NCBI GenBank assembly: GCA_017626295.1 | Contig: JAGAJB010000022.1 | Span: 1 to 64,000, forward strand | Length of the DNA: 64,000 nucleotides | Direction of reading: 5' to 3' | Source of the DNA: Clostridia bacterium | GTDB lineage: Bacteria > Bacillota > Clostridia > Oscillospirales > Acutalibacteraceae | Part shown: piece by piece, positions 52,962 to 61,098 of the stretch | How positions within the stretch are numbered: the stretch's first letter is position 1 | Layout: the number at the start of each line of letters is the position of its first letter | Notes under the pieces: generated by a model | Database searches by the model: none | What the model was told of the DNA's origin: nothing | Seen by the model: the letters and a program-made list of their open reading frames with translations, nothing else | Position numbers and translations under genes: made by a program

Positions 52962-54350
52962 ATGAGAAGAGTTATTATTTCTGACATCACACTTAAAAAA
53001 ATTTCAGAGGACAGAGCCGTATCCTTGCTTTTCCGTGAAAAATCTGCTATTGCAATCTGTGCTGATAAAATCGGTTCAGATATTATTGAAATTCCTGCAG
53101 TTAAATCTCCCCGCGAGGATAGAATCATATATAAAACAATAGCACAGAACATACAGAATGCTGTTTTTGCAATTCCCGTAGGATTCAGCAGTGAAGATAT
53201 TTCTGTTGCGTGGGATTGTATCAAGGATGCAAAAAAACCGCGTCTTCAGGTTGAACTTCCGGTATCTACTATTCAGATGGAATATACATACCACGTAAAA
53301 CAAGCAAAAATGCTTGAGAAAATTGCCGCACTTATCAAGGAAGCAAAAGCATTATGCGACGATGTAGAATTTTCTGCGCTTGATGCAACAAGAGCAGATG
53401 AAGATTTCCTTATTACCGCGTTAAAAGAAGCGGAAACCTGCGGTGCAACTATGGTTACTATCTGTGACGATGCAGGTACCTCGACTCCTGAGAATATTGC
53501 AGAATTAGTTACTAAGGCAAAGAATGCTGTAAGTATTCCTGTTTTTGTACAGGTATCAGACCGTATCAATATGGGTGTTGCTTCTGCTTTCACTGCTATT
53601 AAATGCGGTGTTGACGGTATTAAATGTGCAATGGTTGGTAAAGATGCTCTTCTCACAGGTGAAATTTCTGACGCAATAAACGCTTGCGGTGCACAGATTG
53701 ATGCAGAAATCAACCTTAACAACACAAAAATCCACGCAAGCATTGATGACATACTCGCTAATATTAATCACGATAGTTATGAAAATGAAAAAACCGTAAG
53801 CGAAAAGAAGAAGATTTTACTCGACTCTGATTCTTCTATAGCTCAGGTAACACAGGCATCAATAGTTTTAGGTTACGAACTTTCTGATTCAGATATAGGT
53901 AACGTATATAAAACACTTATGCAGGTATGTGAAAAGAAAGGTGCTGTGGGCTACAAAGAATTTGAAGCAATTATAGCAAGTTCAGCTATGCAGGCGCCTT
54001 CAACCTATCACTTTGAAACATACACAACAACCAGCAGTAATATGTCAAGTTCAATGTCACAGGTTACTTTGAAATGTAATGATGAGATTATCTGCGGTGT
54101 AAGTAACGGTGATGGCCCTATTGACTCTGTTTTCCGTGCAATCGAACAGTGCATCGGTCACCACTATGAACTTGATGATTTCCAGGTACAGTCTGTTACC
54201 GAAGGAAAAGAAGCGCTCGGTTCAGCACTTGTAAAACTTCGTAACAACGGAAAACTTTATTCAGGTAACGGCACATCTACTGATATTGTCGCCGCAAGCA
54301 TCAGAGCATATATCAATGCATTAAACAAGATTATATTTGAGGAGGAATAA
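52962..54350 (+). CDS. LeuA-like protein with degenerate catalytic domain
   Basis: 462 residues. The C-terminal part (about 340-462) is a clear 2-isopropylmalate synthase allosteric domain: GDGPIDSVFRAIEQ, VTEGKEALGSALVKLRNNGK and GNGTSTDIVAASIRAYINAL. The N-terminal part has the DRE-TIM barrel pattern, but key residues are missing. The usual DTTLRDG reads DITLKKI, the metal-binding HxH before ND reads QVS, and the GERxGN loop is not found. It therefore probably lacks normal synthase activity and may act as a leucine or 2-oxoacid sensor or a modified aldolase. ATG 52962 follows GAAAGGATG. T-box controlled and coupled to the fusion gene behind it. Confidence 0.75.
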   Translation: MRRVIISDITLKKISEDRAVSLLFREKSAIAICADKIGSDIIEIPAVKSPREDRIIYKTIAQNIQNAVFAIPVGFSSEDISVAWDCIKDAKKPRLQVELPVSTIQMEYTYHVKQAKMLEKIAALIKEAKALCDDVEFSALDATRADEDFLITALKEAETCGATMVTICDDAGTSTPENIAELVTKAKNAVSIPVFVQVSDRINMGVASAFTAIKCGVDGIKCAMVGKDALLTGEISDAINACGAQIDAEINLNNTKIHASIDDILANINHDSYENEKTVSEKKKILLDSDSSIAQVTQASIVLGYELSDSDIGNVYKTLMQVCEKKGAVGYKEFEAIIASSAMQAPSTYHFETYTTTSSNMSSSMSQVTLKCNDEIICGVSNGDGPIDSVFRAIEQCIGHHYELDDFQVQSVTEGKEALGSALVKLRNNGKLYSGNGTSTDIVAASIRAYINALNKIIFEEE

Positions 54351-54351
54351 G

Positions 54352-56805
54352 ATGAAAATTGCATTTTCAACTAAGAATGTAACCCGCCCCTCATTCCTTG
54401 ACACTTGCCGTTACGCTTTTGACTACGGTTTTGAAGGCTTTGAAATTTACGATGCCATAAAAGAAAGAAGCGGACATCACGACAGCATTTTAAGGCGTGA
54501 CCGCATTGCTGATGCGCACAGAAAACTTGTTAACAGAAATCTTTCCGTCTGCGCACTTCGTATGCCGTATCCCATTGAGAGCGAAGAAACAACTGCAGAA
54601 CTTGTAGAAAAATACGTAAATATGGCTGCGGTATCAGGCATCGAAAATATTATTGTCCGTGCAGAATCAAAAACAGATTTTGCCGTATTGGATGAAAAAA
54701 TGTCCGCCGCTATCAAACGTGCTGAAGAAACCGACGTAAACATTTTATTTGAAACCGTTGGTTATCTTGCAAAAACTGAAAATGTCATTGACATTATAAA
54801 CCACTTTGCTTGCGCTGCTATCGGTGCTTCATGGAACGTAAGATCCACATGTTTCGGTGCGGGCGAAAATGCAGAAACCACCATCAAAAATCTGGGTGCA
54901 TATATTAAATATGTGCGACTCGGTGATATGAAGGATGGCAAAACCGTTTTAATCGGCGAAGGCGATCTTGACGTAAAAAAATTATTGAACTCCCTTTCTT
55001 CACTTAATTATGAAGGTTTTATCTGCGTTGCATGGAACGAAGAAATCAGCGATGCAGACATCGTTCTCACCCACTTCACAAACTACATTTCATCTTTATC
55101 CCGTGAGAAAAAATCCTATGACCGTGCATACTACAATCGTGATAAATCCGGCACTTTCGTTTGGAAAAAGTACGACATTTTAGATGCAACCTTTTCTGAC
55201 GTGCTTGACACAATGGCAGAAACCTACCCTGACCAGTATGCATTCAAATATCCAACGTTGGATTACACAAGAACTTATGAGCAATTCCGTCGCGACGTTG
55301 ACGAATGTGCTGCTGCATTGATTTCACTGGGCGTAAAAGCCGGTGACCACGTGGCAATATGGGCAACTAACATTCCCCAGTGGTTCCTTACCTTCTGGGC
55401 AACAACAAAAATCGGTGCGGTTCTTGTTACCGTCAATACAGCCTATAAAATCCACGAAATTGAATATCTTCTCAAGCAATCAGACACTCATACCCTCGTT
55501 ATGATTGAATACTGCAAAGACATCAACTACAAAGAAATTATTGAAGAACTTTGCCCCGAACTCAAGGACCTTGAACCCGGTTCGCCGTTGTATTCAAAAA
55601 ATCTGCCTTTCCTTCGTAACGTTGTAACCGTTGGTTTTGATATGGACGGTTGTCTTAACTGGGAGCAGATGTTGTCACGTTCTGCACTTGTTCCGAGAGA
55701 AGAAGTCCGCAGACGCGCTTCCCTTGTAAAGCCTGACGACGTTTGTAATATGCAGTACACTTCAGGTACAACAGGCTTTCCCAAGGGTGTTATGCTTACA
55801 CACAGAAACATTGTAAATAACGGTAAGACTATCGGTGACAGAATGGATTTATCAACTGCTGACCGTATGATGATTCAGGTGCCTATGTTCCATTGCTTCG
55901 GCATGGTACTTTCTATGACGTCTATGATGACTCACGGCGGTACGCTTTGTCCCATCCCCTATTTCTCACCGAAATCATCGCTTGCTTGCGTAAACGACGA
56001 ACGAATCACCTGTTTCAACGGCGTTCCCACAATGTTTATCGCAATGTTCAATCATCCCGACTTTGCGAAAACAGATTTCTCATATATGCGAACAGGCATT
56101 ATGGCAGGTGCTAACTGTCCTGCGGACCTTATGCGCCGTGCTTCAGTTGAAATGAATATGAAAGAAATCCTTTCGGTTTACGGTCAGACAGAGGCCTCCC
56201 CCGGTTGTACAATGGGTGAAGTTAACGAAGATCTTGATCACCGTGTTGAAACTGTAGGTAGCGCATTCCCCGGTATTGAATGCAAAATCATTGACCCTGA
56301 AACAGGACTTGAACTTCCTGACGGTCAGAGTGGCGAATTTGTTGCCCGTGGCTTTAACATTATGAAGGGTTATTACAAAATGCCCGAAGCAACCGCACAG
56401 GCAATTGACAGCGAGGGCTGGCTTCACTCCGGCGATATTTGTATGAGAACTCCCGACGGCTACTACAAAGTTACGGGACGTCTGAAGGATATGATTATCC
56501 GTGGCGGCGAAAACCTCTATCCCCGTGAAATTGAGGAATTCTATCTCACCAACCCCAAGATTCGTGACGTGCAGGTTGTAGGTGTTCCCGATGAACAGTA
56601 CGGTGAGGAATGCTGTGCATGGATTATTCTTCACAAGGGCGAAACAGCGGACGAAAAAGAAATGAAGGAATACGGTTATGCTTCTATAGCAAAGCATAAA
56701 GTTCCCAGATACTTCTTATTTGTAAATGAATTCCCCATGAATGCCGCAGGTAAGATTCTTAAATACAAAATGCGCGAAGAGGCTATTGAAAAATACGGAC
56801 TTTAA
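54352..56805 (+). CDS. TIM-barrel (xylose isomerase-like) and acyl-CoA synthetase fusion
   Basis: 817 residues. The N-terminal domain (about 1-260) resembles sugar-phosphate isomerase/epimerase TIM barrels (MKIAFSTKNVTRPSFLDTC, ILFETVGYL, IGEGDLDVKKLLNSL). Of the four usual metal ligands only the Glu of LFET is clearly kept: the DxxH segment reads WNVRS and the HVHxKD segment YVRLGD. The C-terminal domain (about 285-817) is an intact AMP-forming synthetase: MQYTSGTTGFPKGVMLTHRN, YGQTEASPG, HSGDICM, GRLKDMIIRGGENLYPREIE and the lysine of AAGKILKYK. GAGGAGG stands before ATG 54352, one base past the LeuA-like stop codon. Confidence 0.85.
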   Translation: MKIAFSTKNVTRPSFLDTCRYAFDYGFEGFEIYDAIKERSGHHDSILRRDRIADAHRKLVNRNLSVCALRMPYPIESEETTAELVEKYVNMAAVSGIENIIVRAESKTDFAVLDEKMSAAIKRAEETDVNILFETVGYLAKTENVIDIINHFACAAIGASWNVRSTCFGAGENAETTIKNLGAYIKYVRLGDMKDGKTVLIGEGDLDVKKLLNSLSSLNYEGFICVAWNEEISDADIVLTHFTNYISSLSREKKSYDRAYYNRDKSGTFVWKKYDILDATFSDVLDTMAETYPDQYAFKYPTLDYTRTYEQFRRDVDECAAALISLGVKAGDHVAIWATNIPQWFLTFWATTKIGAVLVTVNTAYKIHEIEYLLKQSDTHTLVMIEYCKDINYKEIIEELCPELKDLEPGSPLYSKNLPFLRNVVTVGFDMDGCLNWEQMLSRSALVPREEVRRRASLVKPDDVCNMQYTSGTTGFPKGVMLTHRNIVNNGKTIGDRMDLSTADRMMIQVPMFHCFGMVLSMTSMMTHGGTLCPIPYFSPKSSLACVNDERITCFNGVPTMFIAMFNHPDFAKTDFSYMRTGIMAGANCPADLMRRASVEMNMKEILSVYGQTEASPGCTMGEVNEDLDHRVETVGSAFPGIECKIIDPETGLELPDGQSGEFVARGFNIMKGYYKMPEATAQAIDSEGWLHSGDICMRTPDGYYKVTGRLKDMIIRGGENLYPREIEEFYLTNPKIRDVQVVGVPDEQYGEECCAWIILHKGETADEKEMKEYGYASIAKHKVPRYFLFVNEFPMNAAGKILKYKMREEAIEKYGL

Positions 56806-56830
56806 AAAGCAAACAGCATAATAACATTAT

Positions 56831-56866
56831 AAAAGTCGGACAGAGGCAATGCCCGTCCGACTTTTT
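56831..56866 (+). terminator. Terminator after the fusion synthetase gene
   Basis: AAAAGTCGGAC and GTCCGACTTTT pair over 11 bp with a T-run. The amidohydrolase ribosome site TGAGGTAA follows within 10 nt. Confidence 0.88.
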
Positions 56867-56882
56867 AATTTGAGGTAATACT

Positions 56883-57707
56883 ATGAAAGACTACAAAATA
56901 ATTGACTCGCATTGCCACATCTTTCCCGATAAAATCGCAGAAAAGGCTACGAAAAGCACCGATAGATTTTACGGAATAACAGATGCGGGAATAAAAACAT
57001 CTGGTTACGTAGGCAACGTGAGAACACTTCTTGCACAGTGCAGAGTTATGAATATAGATAAATGCATTGTAAACTCCGTTGCAACAACCGCACATCAGGT
57101 ACGAAGTATAAATGAATTTATTGCAAACGAAGTAACTCTTCACCCCGATAAATTTATAGGTTTAGGTGCTATGCACCCGGACAGTGAAGATTTTGAGGGT
57201 GATGCTGACCATATTATTGAATTGGGTCTTCACGGTGTTAAACTTCACCCCGATATACAGAATTTTAAAATTGATGACCCAAAGGCACTTAAAATCTTTG
57301 ATGTTTGTGAAAAGAAAGGTCTGCCCATTCTTATCCACACAGGTGACTCCCGATTTGATAACTCAAACCCCAACAGAGTTGCGCCTGTTCTGGAACAATT
57401 TCCCGACCTCGTTGTAATCGGCGCACATATGGGCGGTTGGTCAATCTGGAAAGAAGCATCAGAAAAACTTTCAAAATTCAAGAATTTTTACGTTGATACC
57501 TGTTCCTCGTTTTACGCTCTGAAAAAAGAAGATGCAAAGAAAATAATTGAAACATACGGAACAGATAAAGTAATATTCGGTACTGATTTCCCGATGTGGC
57601 CCGCAAAAGACGAATTAGAATATCTGTTTTCCCTCGGTTTTTCCGAACCGCAGTTGGAAGATATATTACATAATAACATCCTTAAAGTTTTGAAGATATA
57701 CGATTAA
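56883..57707 (+). CDS. Amidohydrolase family protein (amidohydrolase_2 type)
   Basis: 274 residues, a metal-dependent TIM-barrel hydrolase or decarboxylase. Ligands seen: DSHCHIFP (HxH) at the N-terminus, GVKLHPD, ILIHTGD, GAHMGG and the Asp in FGTDFPMWP near residue 240. Related proteins hydrolyse or decarboxylate carboxylates. It starts right after the terminator of the synthetase operon and may be read through from it. Substrate unknown. Confidence 0.87.
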   Translation: MKDYKIIDSHCHIFPDKIAEKATKSTDRFYGITDAGIKTSGYVGNVRTLLAQCRVMNIDKCIVNSVATTAHQVRSINEFIANEVTLHPDKFIGLGAMHPDSEDFEGDADHIIELGLHGVKLHPDIQNFKIDDPKALKIFDVCEKKGLPILIHTGDSRFDNSNPNRVAPVLEQFPDLVVIGAHMGGWSIWKEASEKLSKFKNFYVDTCSSFYALKKEDAKKIIETYGTDKVIFGTDFPMWPAKDELEYLFSLGFSEPQLEDILHNNILKVLKIYD

Positions 57708-57713
57708 AGAAAT

Positions 57714-57752
57714 ACTCCACGCACTACTTTTGGCAATGCGCGGAGTTTTTTT
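57714..57752 (+). terminator. Terminator of the amidohydrolase gene
   Basis: ACTCCACGCA and TGCGCGGAGT form an imperfect stem followed by seven T. It also faces the small minus-strand gene ending at 57756. Confidence 0.75.
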
Positions 57753-57755
57753 ATT

Positions 57756-57914
57756 TTACAAATCAATATCATTAAAGTTTATGTACATATCCTCTGTTTT
57801 TATCTGTGCTTGTTTTAAAATCTCATCACTTTCTGATTTTGTTTCGGTTCTTACCGCATCAGTTACGGCATTGAATAAATGGTAATACATTTTCTTATAA
57901 AGTTCATTTTCCAT
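57756..57914 (-). CDS. 52-residue conserved-looking small protein
   Basis: MENELYKKMYYHLFNAVTDA at the start, DMYINFNDIDL at the end: an acidic, helical 52-residue protein with no membrane segment. AGAGGTAGAATTAT stands before the ATG at a normal distance. It resembles short helical proteins common in Clostridia genomes, function unknown. It is too short for most ORF cut-offs. Confidence 0.65.
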   Translation of the reverse strand: MENELYKKMYYHLFNAVTDAVRTETKSESDEILKQAQIKTEDMYINFNDIDL

Positions 57915-57985
57915 ATAATTCTACCTCTAAAATTAAAAATGCGCCAACCGAAGTCGACGCACGAAAAATGCAACGCTCCGATTGT

Positions 57986-58093
57986 TGCTACACAAATTCA
58001 AATATATTCCAAGAACACAGTTGAATAGAGCTGCATTTTTACCAAAAGATAAAAAAACAACTGTAATACTTGAAATATAAAATTTGTGTAGCA
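57986..58093. repeat. Gene-free 650-nt stretch with inverted repeat
   Basis: TGCTACACAAATT (57986-57998) and its complement AATTTGTGTAGCA (58081-58093) flank about 82 nt, like the ends of a very small mobile element or a long hairpin. Further right, 58306-58325 shows AAATGGCGGTCCCCCTC, a fragment of the repeat family seen in R1 and R2. I see no gene between 57915 and 58561. Confidence 0.45.
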
Positions 58094-58561
58094 CAAATAA
58101 TTTACCACATTTTTCGGGTTTTATCAATAGAAAATTCAATATAAATAAAAAACAATGTAGTTCTCTTGCGTTTTTCTTTAGTAGGATAGTTCGACTTATC
58201 CAAATGGAGAATAACAGAAAGAGAACTACCCACCACCGCTCCGCTGCACTATATCTAAAAATAAAATACATCACCCGTTTGAAAAACTATTCTGTAAACA
58301 ACTTGACAAATGGCGGTCCCCCTCCCTATTTGCAAGCAAACAGGGATGATAGGCTTCGCAAATATCTGTTTTTGTTCCACGCGAAGCAATATAATCGGCT
58401 TGCCCCGAAACTCCTCACTCCTCACTCCTAATTCCTAACTTATTTTGCCATTTTCTACTTGAAAACAGTTTTAATCTGTGCTAAACTTGTAAACTGTATG
58501 TTTTAGATTCATAAGATGATAGTAATATATATTTCTTACATCAGTTTGAGGTGTTACGCAA

Positions 58562-59491
58562 ATGATTTGCAACAATATTTTAGAAGCAATGGGAAACACC
58601 CCTGTTATCCGTCTTAACCGTATGGTTGATGAGGACAGTGCAGAAATCCTCGTTAAATTCGAGGGCCTTAACGTTGGCGGTTCAATCAAAACAAGAACTG
58701 CTTACAATATGATTTTAAAGGCTGAAGAACAGGGTAAAATCAACAAAGATACAATAATCGTTGAGCCTACAAGCGGCAACCAAGGTATCGGTCTTGCCCT
58801 TGTCGGTGCGGTAAGGGGTTACAAAACGGTTATCATTATGCCCGACTCCGTCAGTGAAGAACGCAGAAAACTTGTTAAACACTACGGTGCAGAGGTTAAA
58901 CTCGTTCACGATGCGGGTAACATCGGTAAATGTATTGATGAATGCTTGCAATTAGCATTGAAAATGCAGGAAGAGAACGAAAATGTTTTCGTTCCTCAGC
59001 AGTTTGAAAACCCTGCTAACCCCGAAATCCAGCGCAAGAAAACTGCTACGGAAATCCTTGAACAAGTGGGCAAACCCATTGACGGTTTCTGCGCGGGTAT
59101 CGGCACAGGCGGTACACTTACAGGCATAGGCGAAGTTCTTAAAGAGGCTAACCCCGATATTGAAATCTGGGCAGTTGAGCCTGAAGATGCGGCGATTCTT
59201 TCGGGCGGTCTTATCGGAACACATATTCAGATGGGTATCGGTGACGGTCTTATTCCCCCCATTCTTAACACGTCTATTTATAGTGATATTTGTATCGTTA
59301 CCGATGAAGAGGCTCTTAACACCGCAAAAGACCTGGCATCCAAAGAAGGTATACTCTGCGGTATATCAAGCGGTACTAACGTTGCGGCGGCTATTAAACT
59401 TGCTAAAAAACTCGGCAAAGGCAAAACAGTTGTGGCAGTTCTTCCCGACACCGCCGAAAGATACTTTTCTACTCCCCTTTTTGATGAATAA
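58562..59491 (+). CDS. Cysteine synthase family protein (CysK-like)
   Basis: 309 residues of the fold-II PLP family that makes cysteine from O-acetylserine and sulfide. The PLP lysine is in NVGGSIKTRTA, where most CysK proteins have NPGGSVKDR. The substrate loop reads PTSGNQGIGLAL instead of PTSGNTG. The phosphate-binding GIGTGGTLTGIGEVLK and the C-terminal GISSGTNVAAAIKLA are normal. The changes may alter the substrate. GAGGTG lies before the ATG. Monocistronic. Confidence 0.85.
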   Translation: MICNNILEAMGNTPVIRLNRMVDEDSAEILVKFEGLNVGGSIKTRTAYNMILKAEEQGKINKDTIIVEPTSGNQGIGLALVGAVRGYKTVIIMPDSVSEERRKLVKHYGAEVKLVHDAGNIGKCIDECLQLALKMQEENENVFVPQQFENPANPEIQRKKTATEILEQVGKPIDGFCAGIGTGGTLTGIGEVLKEANPDIEIWAVEPEDAAILSGGLIGTHIQMGIGDGLIPPILNTSIYSDICIVTDEEALNTAKDLASKEGILCGISSGTNVAAAIKLAKKLGKGKTVVAVLPDTAERYFSTPLFDE

Positions 59492-59496
59492 AATTT

Positions 59497-59533
59497 ATCA
59501 CCTGATACATCAACTGTATCAGGTGATTTTTTT
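59497..59533 (+). terminator. Terminator after the cysK-like gene
   Basis: ATCACCTGATAC and GTATCAGGTGAT pair over 12 bp, followed by a T-run. It also faces the end of spoIIIAH. Confidence 0.93.
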
Positions 59534-60065
59534 ATGCAGACTCTGTTATTTTTATGTTTGAGGCATCTAACTTTGTATTAGTAGTCACTATATCCATAAT
59601 CTGAAGTGCAGTATCTTCATTGAGCGCGCCTTTTTTTACTACTATTTGTGCAGAACTGTCGTTTATTACAACCACACATTCTCCCGATATTTTAGCAGTT
59701 ATAAGGGATTCAATATCGTTCTCCTGTTTAATCTGCAAGGTTAACTTATCAATAGATGCTGTTATTGACTTTGCCTCCTCTGTGCCTGTTTTAGCATTTT
59801 TCAAGGAAGTGTTCAGTTTGTCGAGAGCCTCATCCCTTGTTTTTTGTCGGTTAAGTTTTACCTCACTGAAATAGTCCGTTGCAGTAGCATCTGCATTTAC
59901 ATACTTCGCTTCGCCCAAATTCTGCACATACTCACTCTCGGTTGTTTCTTCACCTTGTTTCAAAGAATTATTACCTGTGTAATACCAATTCACAAAAACG
60001 GCAGCACCTAACGCCACCACAAGTGTTGCAAGAATAAGTTGCCTTCTTTTTAATATAACATTCAT
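59532..60065 (-). CDS. spoIIIAH: Stage III sporulation protein AH
   Basis: 177 residues with one membrane helix (about 10-30) and a C-terminal YscJ/FliF-like ring-forming domain (about 75-177). On the mother-cell side it pairs with forespore SpoIIQ to build the channel that feeds the forespore. The linker is rich in Glu and Thr. Last gene of the operon, 23 nt after spoIIIAG. Confidence 0.9.
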   Translation of the reverse strand: MNVILKRRQLILATLVVALGAAVFVNWYYTGNNSLKQGEETTESEYVQNLGEAKYVNADATATDYFSEVKLNRQKTRDEALDKLNTSLKNAKTGTEEAKSITASIDKLTLQIKQENDIESLITAKISGECVVVINDSSAQIVVKKGALNEDTALQIMDIVTTNTKLDASNIKITESA

Positions 60066-60088
60066 AAATATCGCTCCTCGTATTTAAA

Positions 60089-60628
60089 TTATTTAGCCGT
60101 CATTTTTTCAACGGATACTTTCGCACTGCTGATACCGAACAACGCGCACACGGTTTCCGTTATTGCCGTTTTTACATTAACATCATCAGCCCCTTCTGCA
60201 ACTATTGCCACACCTTTCACAGTTGGCTCATACACTTTAACCACAAGGCACTCTTCGTTACTTGAGCCGTTTTTTACAATTATGTATTCTTCGGTCATTT
60301 CGCTTTTATCTTTCAGTTCATCCTGTTCATTCTTAGTTGAGTACCCTTTTGCGTAGACGTTTTCGTAGCAACTTTCAAGGGTTACCATTGCCCTAACATC
60401 ACCTGCACCGTTGATTTTACTCAAAAGTGTTTCAAGTTCTTTTTCCATCTCTTTAGTATATTGTGCGGCGTAAACAGAAGTGTTCCGGACATCAACTGTT
60501 TCTGTATCATCGGTATTCACAAACTCGCTGAATAAAAGAATAATTAAGGCTATTACTGCCAAAAGTATCAGAATAACATTCTTTTTTGAAAAGTTCAGTT
60601 TTCGTATATGTTTTAATATTTCGCTCAT
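60089..60628 (-). CDS. spoIIIAG: Stage III sporulation protein AG
   Basis: 179 residues: one membrane helix (about 20-37), then a ring-building domain with INGAGDVRAMVTLE and, at the C-terminus, VKVYEPTVKGVAIVAEGADD. It forms a large ring in the mother-cell membrane of the SpoIIIA-Q complex. Two-base gap to spoIIIAF. Confidence 0.92.
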   Translation of the reverse strand: MSEILKHIRKLNFSKKNVILILLAVIALIILLFSEFVNTDDTETVDVRNTSVYAAQYTKEMEKELETLLSKINGAGDVRAMVTLESCYENVYAKGYSTKNEQDELKDKSEMTEEYIIVKNGSSNEECLVVKVYEPTVKGVAIVAEGADDVNVKTAITETVCALFGISSAKVSVEKMTAK

Positions 60629-60630
60629 TT

Positions 60631-61098
60631 TTACACCATCTTTTCCACAACGAGAACCGTTTTATATTCTTCTGCAACCGCCTTTTTTATTTCGGGTATT
60701 TTATCCCCGAATTTCTCTGCAACCTGTATTTTTATTTCATCAAGGTATACTGTGTTTTCTTCCGCTTCTACACTTGTATTTATATATATTTCATATTCAT
60801 CAATATTCAAGTTTATGAGTATATTGCGCATCTCGTTATAAATCTTTTTCTCGGTAAGATTTGCGGTGTGCATTAAGGCGTCGTAACTTACATTCTCGTT
60901 TGTTTCGTAAGTTTCGGTAATATTAGAAAAATCAAAATCAATTTTCAAAAGCGGCGATAACGAAGCAATAAGCATTACAGAAACAACAGCAACTCTCAAC
61001 GTTTTACGTGCATTTTGAGGCGCTGCATATTCCAAAAATCCGCCAATAAGAGCGCAAGCAATATAATTCACAAACACGGTTTTTATAACGTCACTCAT
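60631..61098 (-). CDS. spoIIIAF: Stage III sporulation protein AF
   Basis: 155 residues with two hydrophobic helices at the N-terminus (about 5-22 and 32-50) and a soluble C-terminal domain. Position and length fit SpoIIIAF, a poorly conserved channel component. Its ATG overlaps the spoIIIAE stop codon (ATGA). Confidence 0.88.
   Translation of the reverse strand: MSDVIKTVFVNYIACALIGGFLEYAAPQNARKTLRVAVVSVMLIASLSPLLKIDFDFSNITETYETNENVSYDALMHTANLTEKKIYNEMRNILINLNIDEYEIYINTSVEAEENTVYLDEIKIQVAEKFGDKIPEIKKAVAEEYKTVLVVEKMV

Noticed and set aside
57933-58431. Open frames of 113 and 115 residues on both strands before the cysK-like gene
   Set aside because: They run through an inverted repeat and a fragment of the repeat family, have no ribosome site and low-complexity products.
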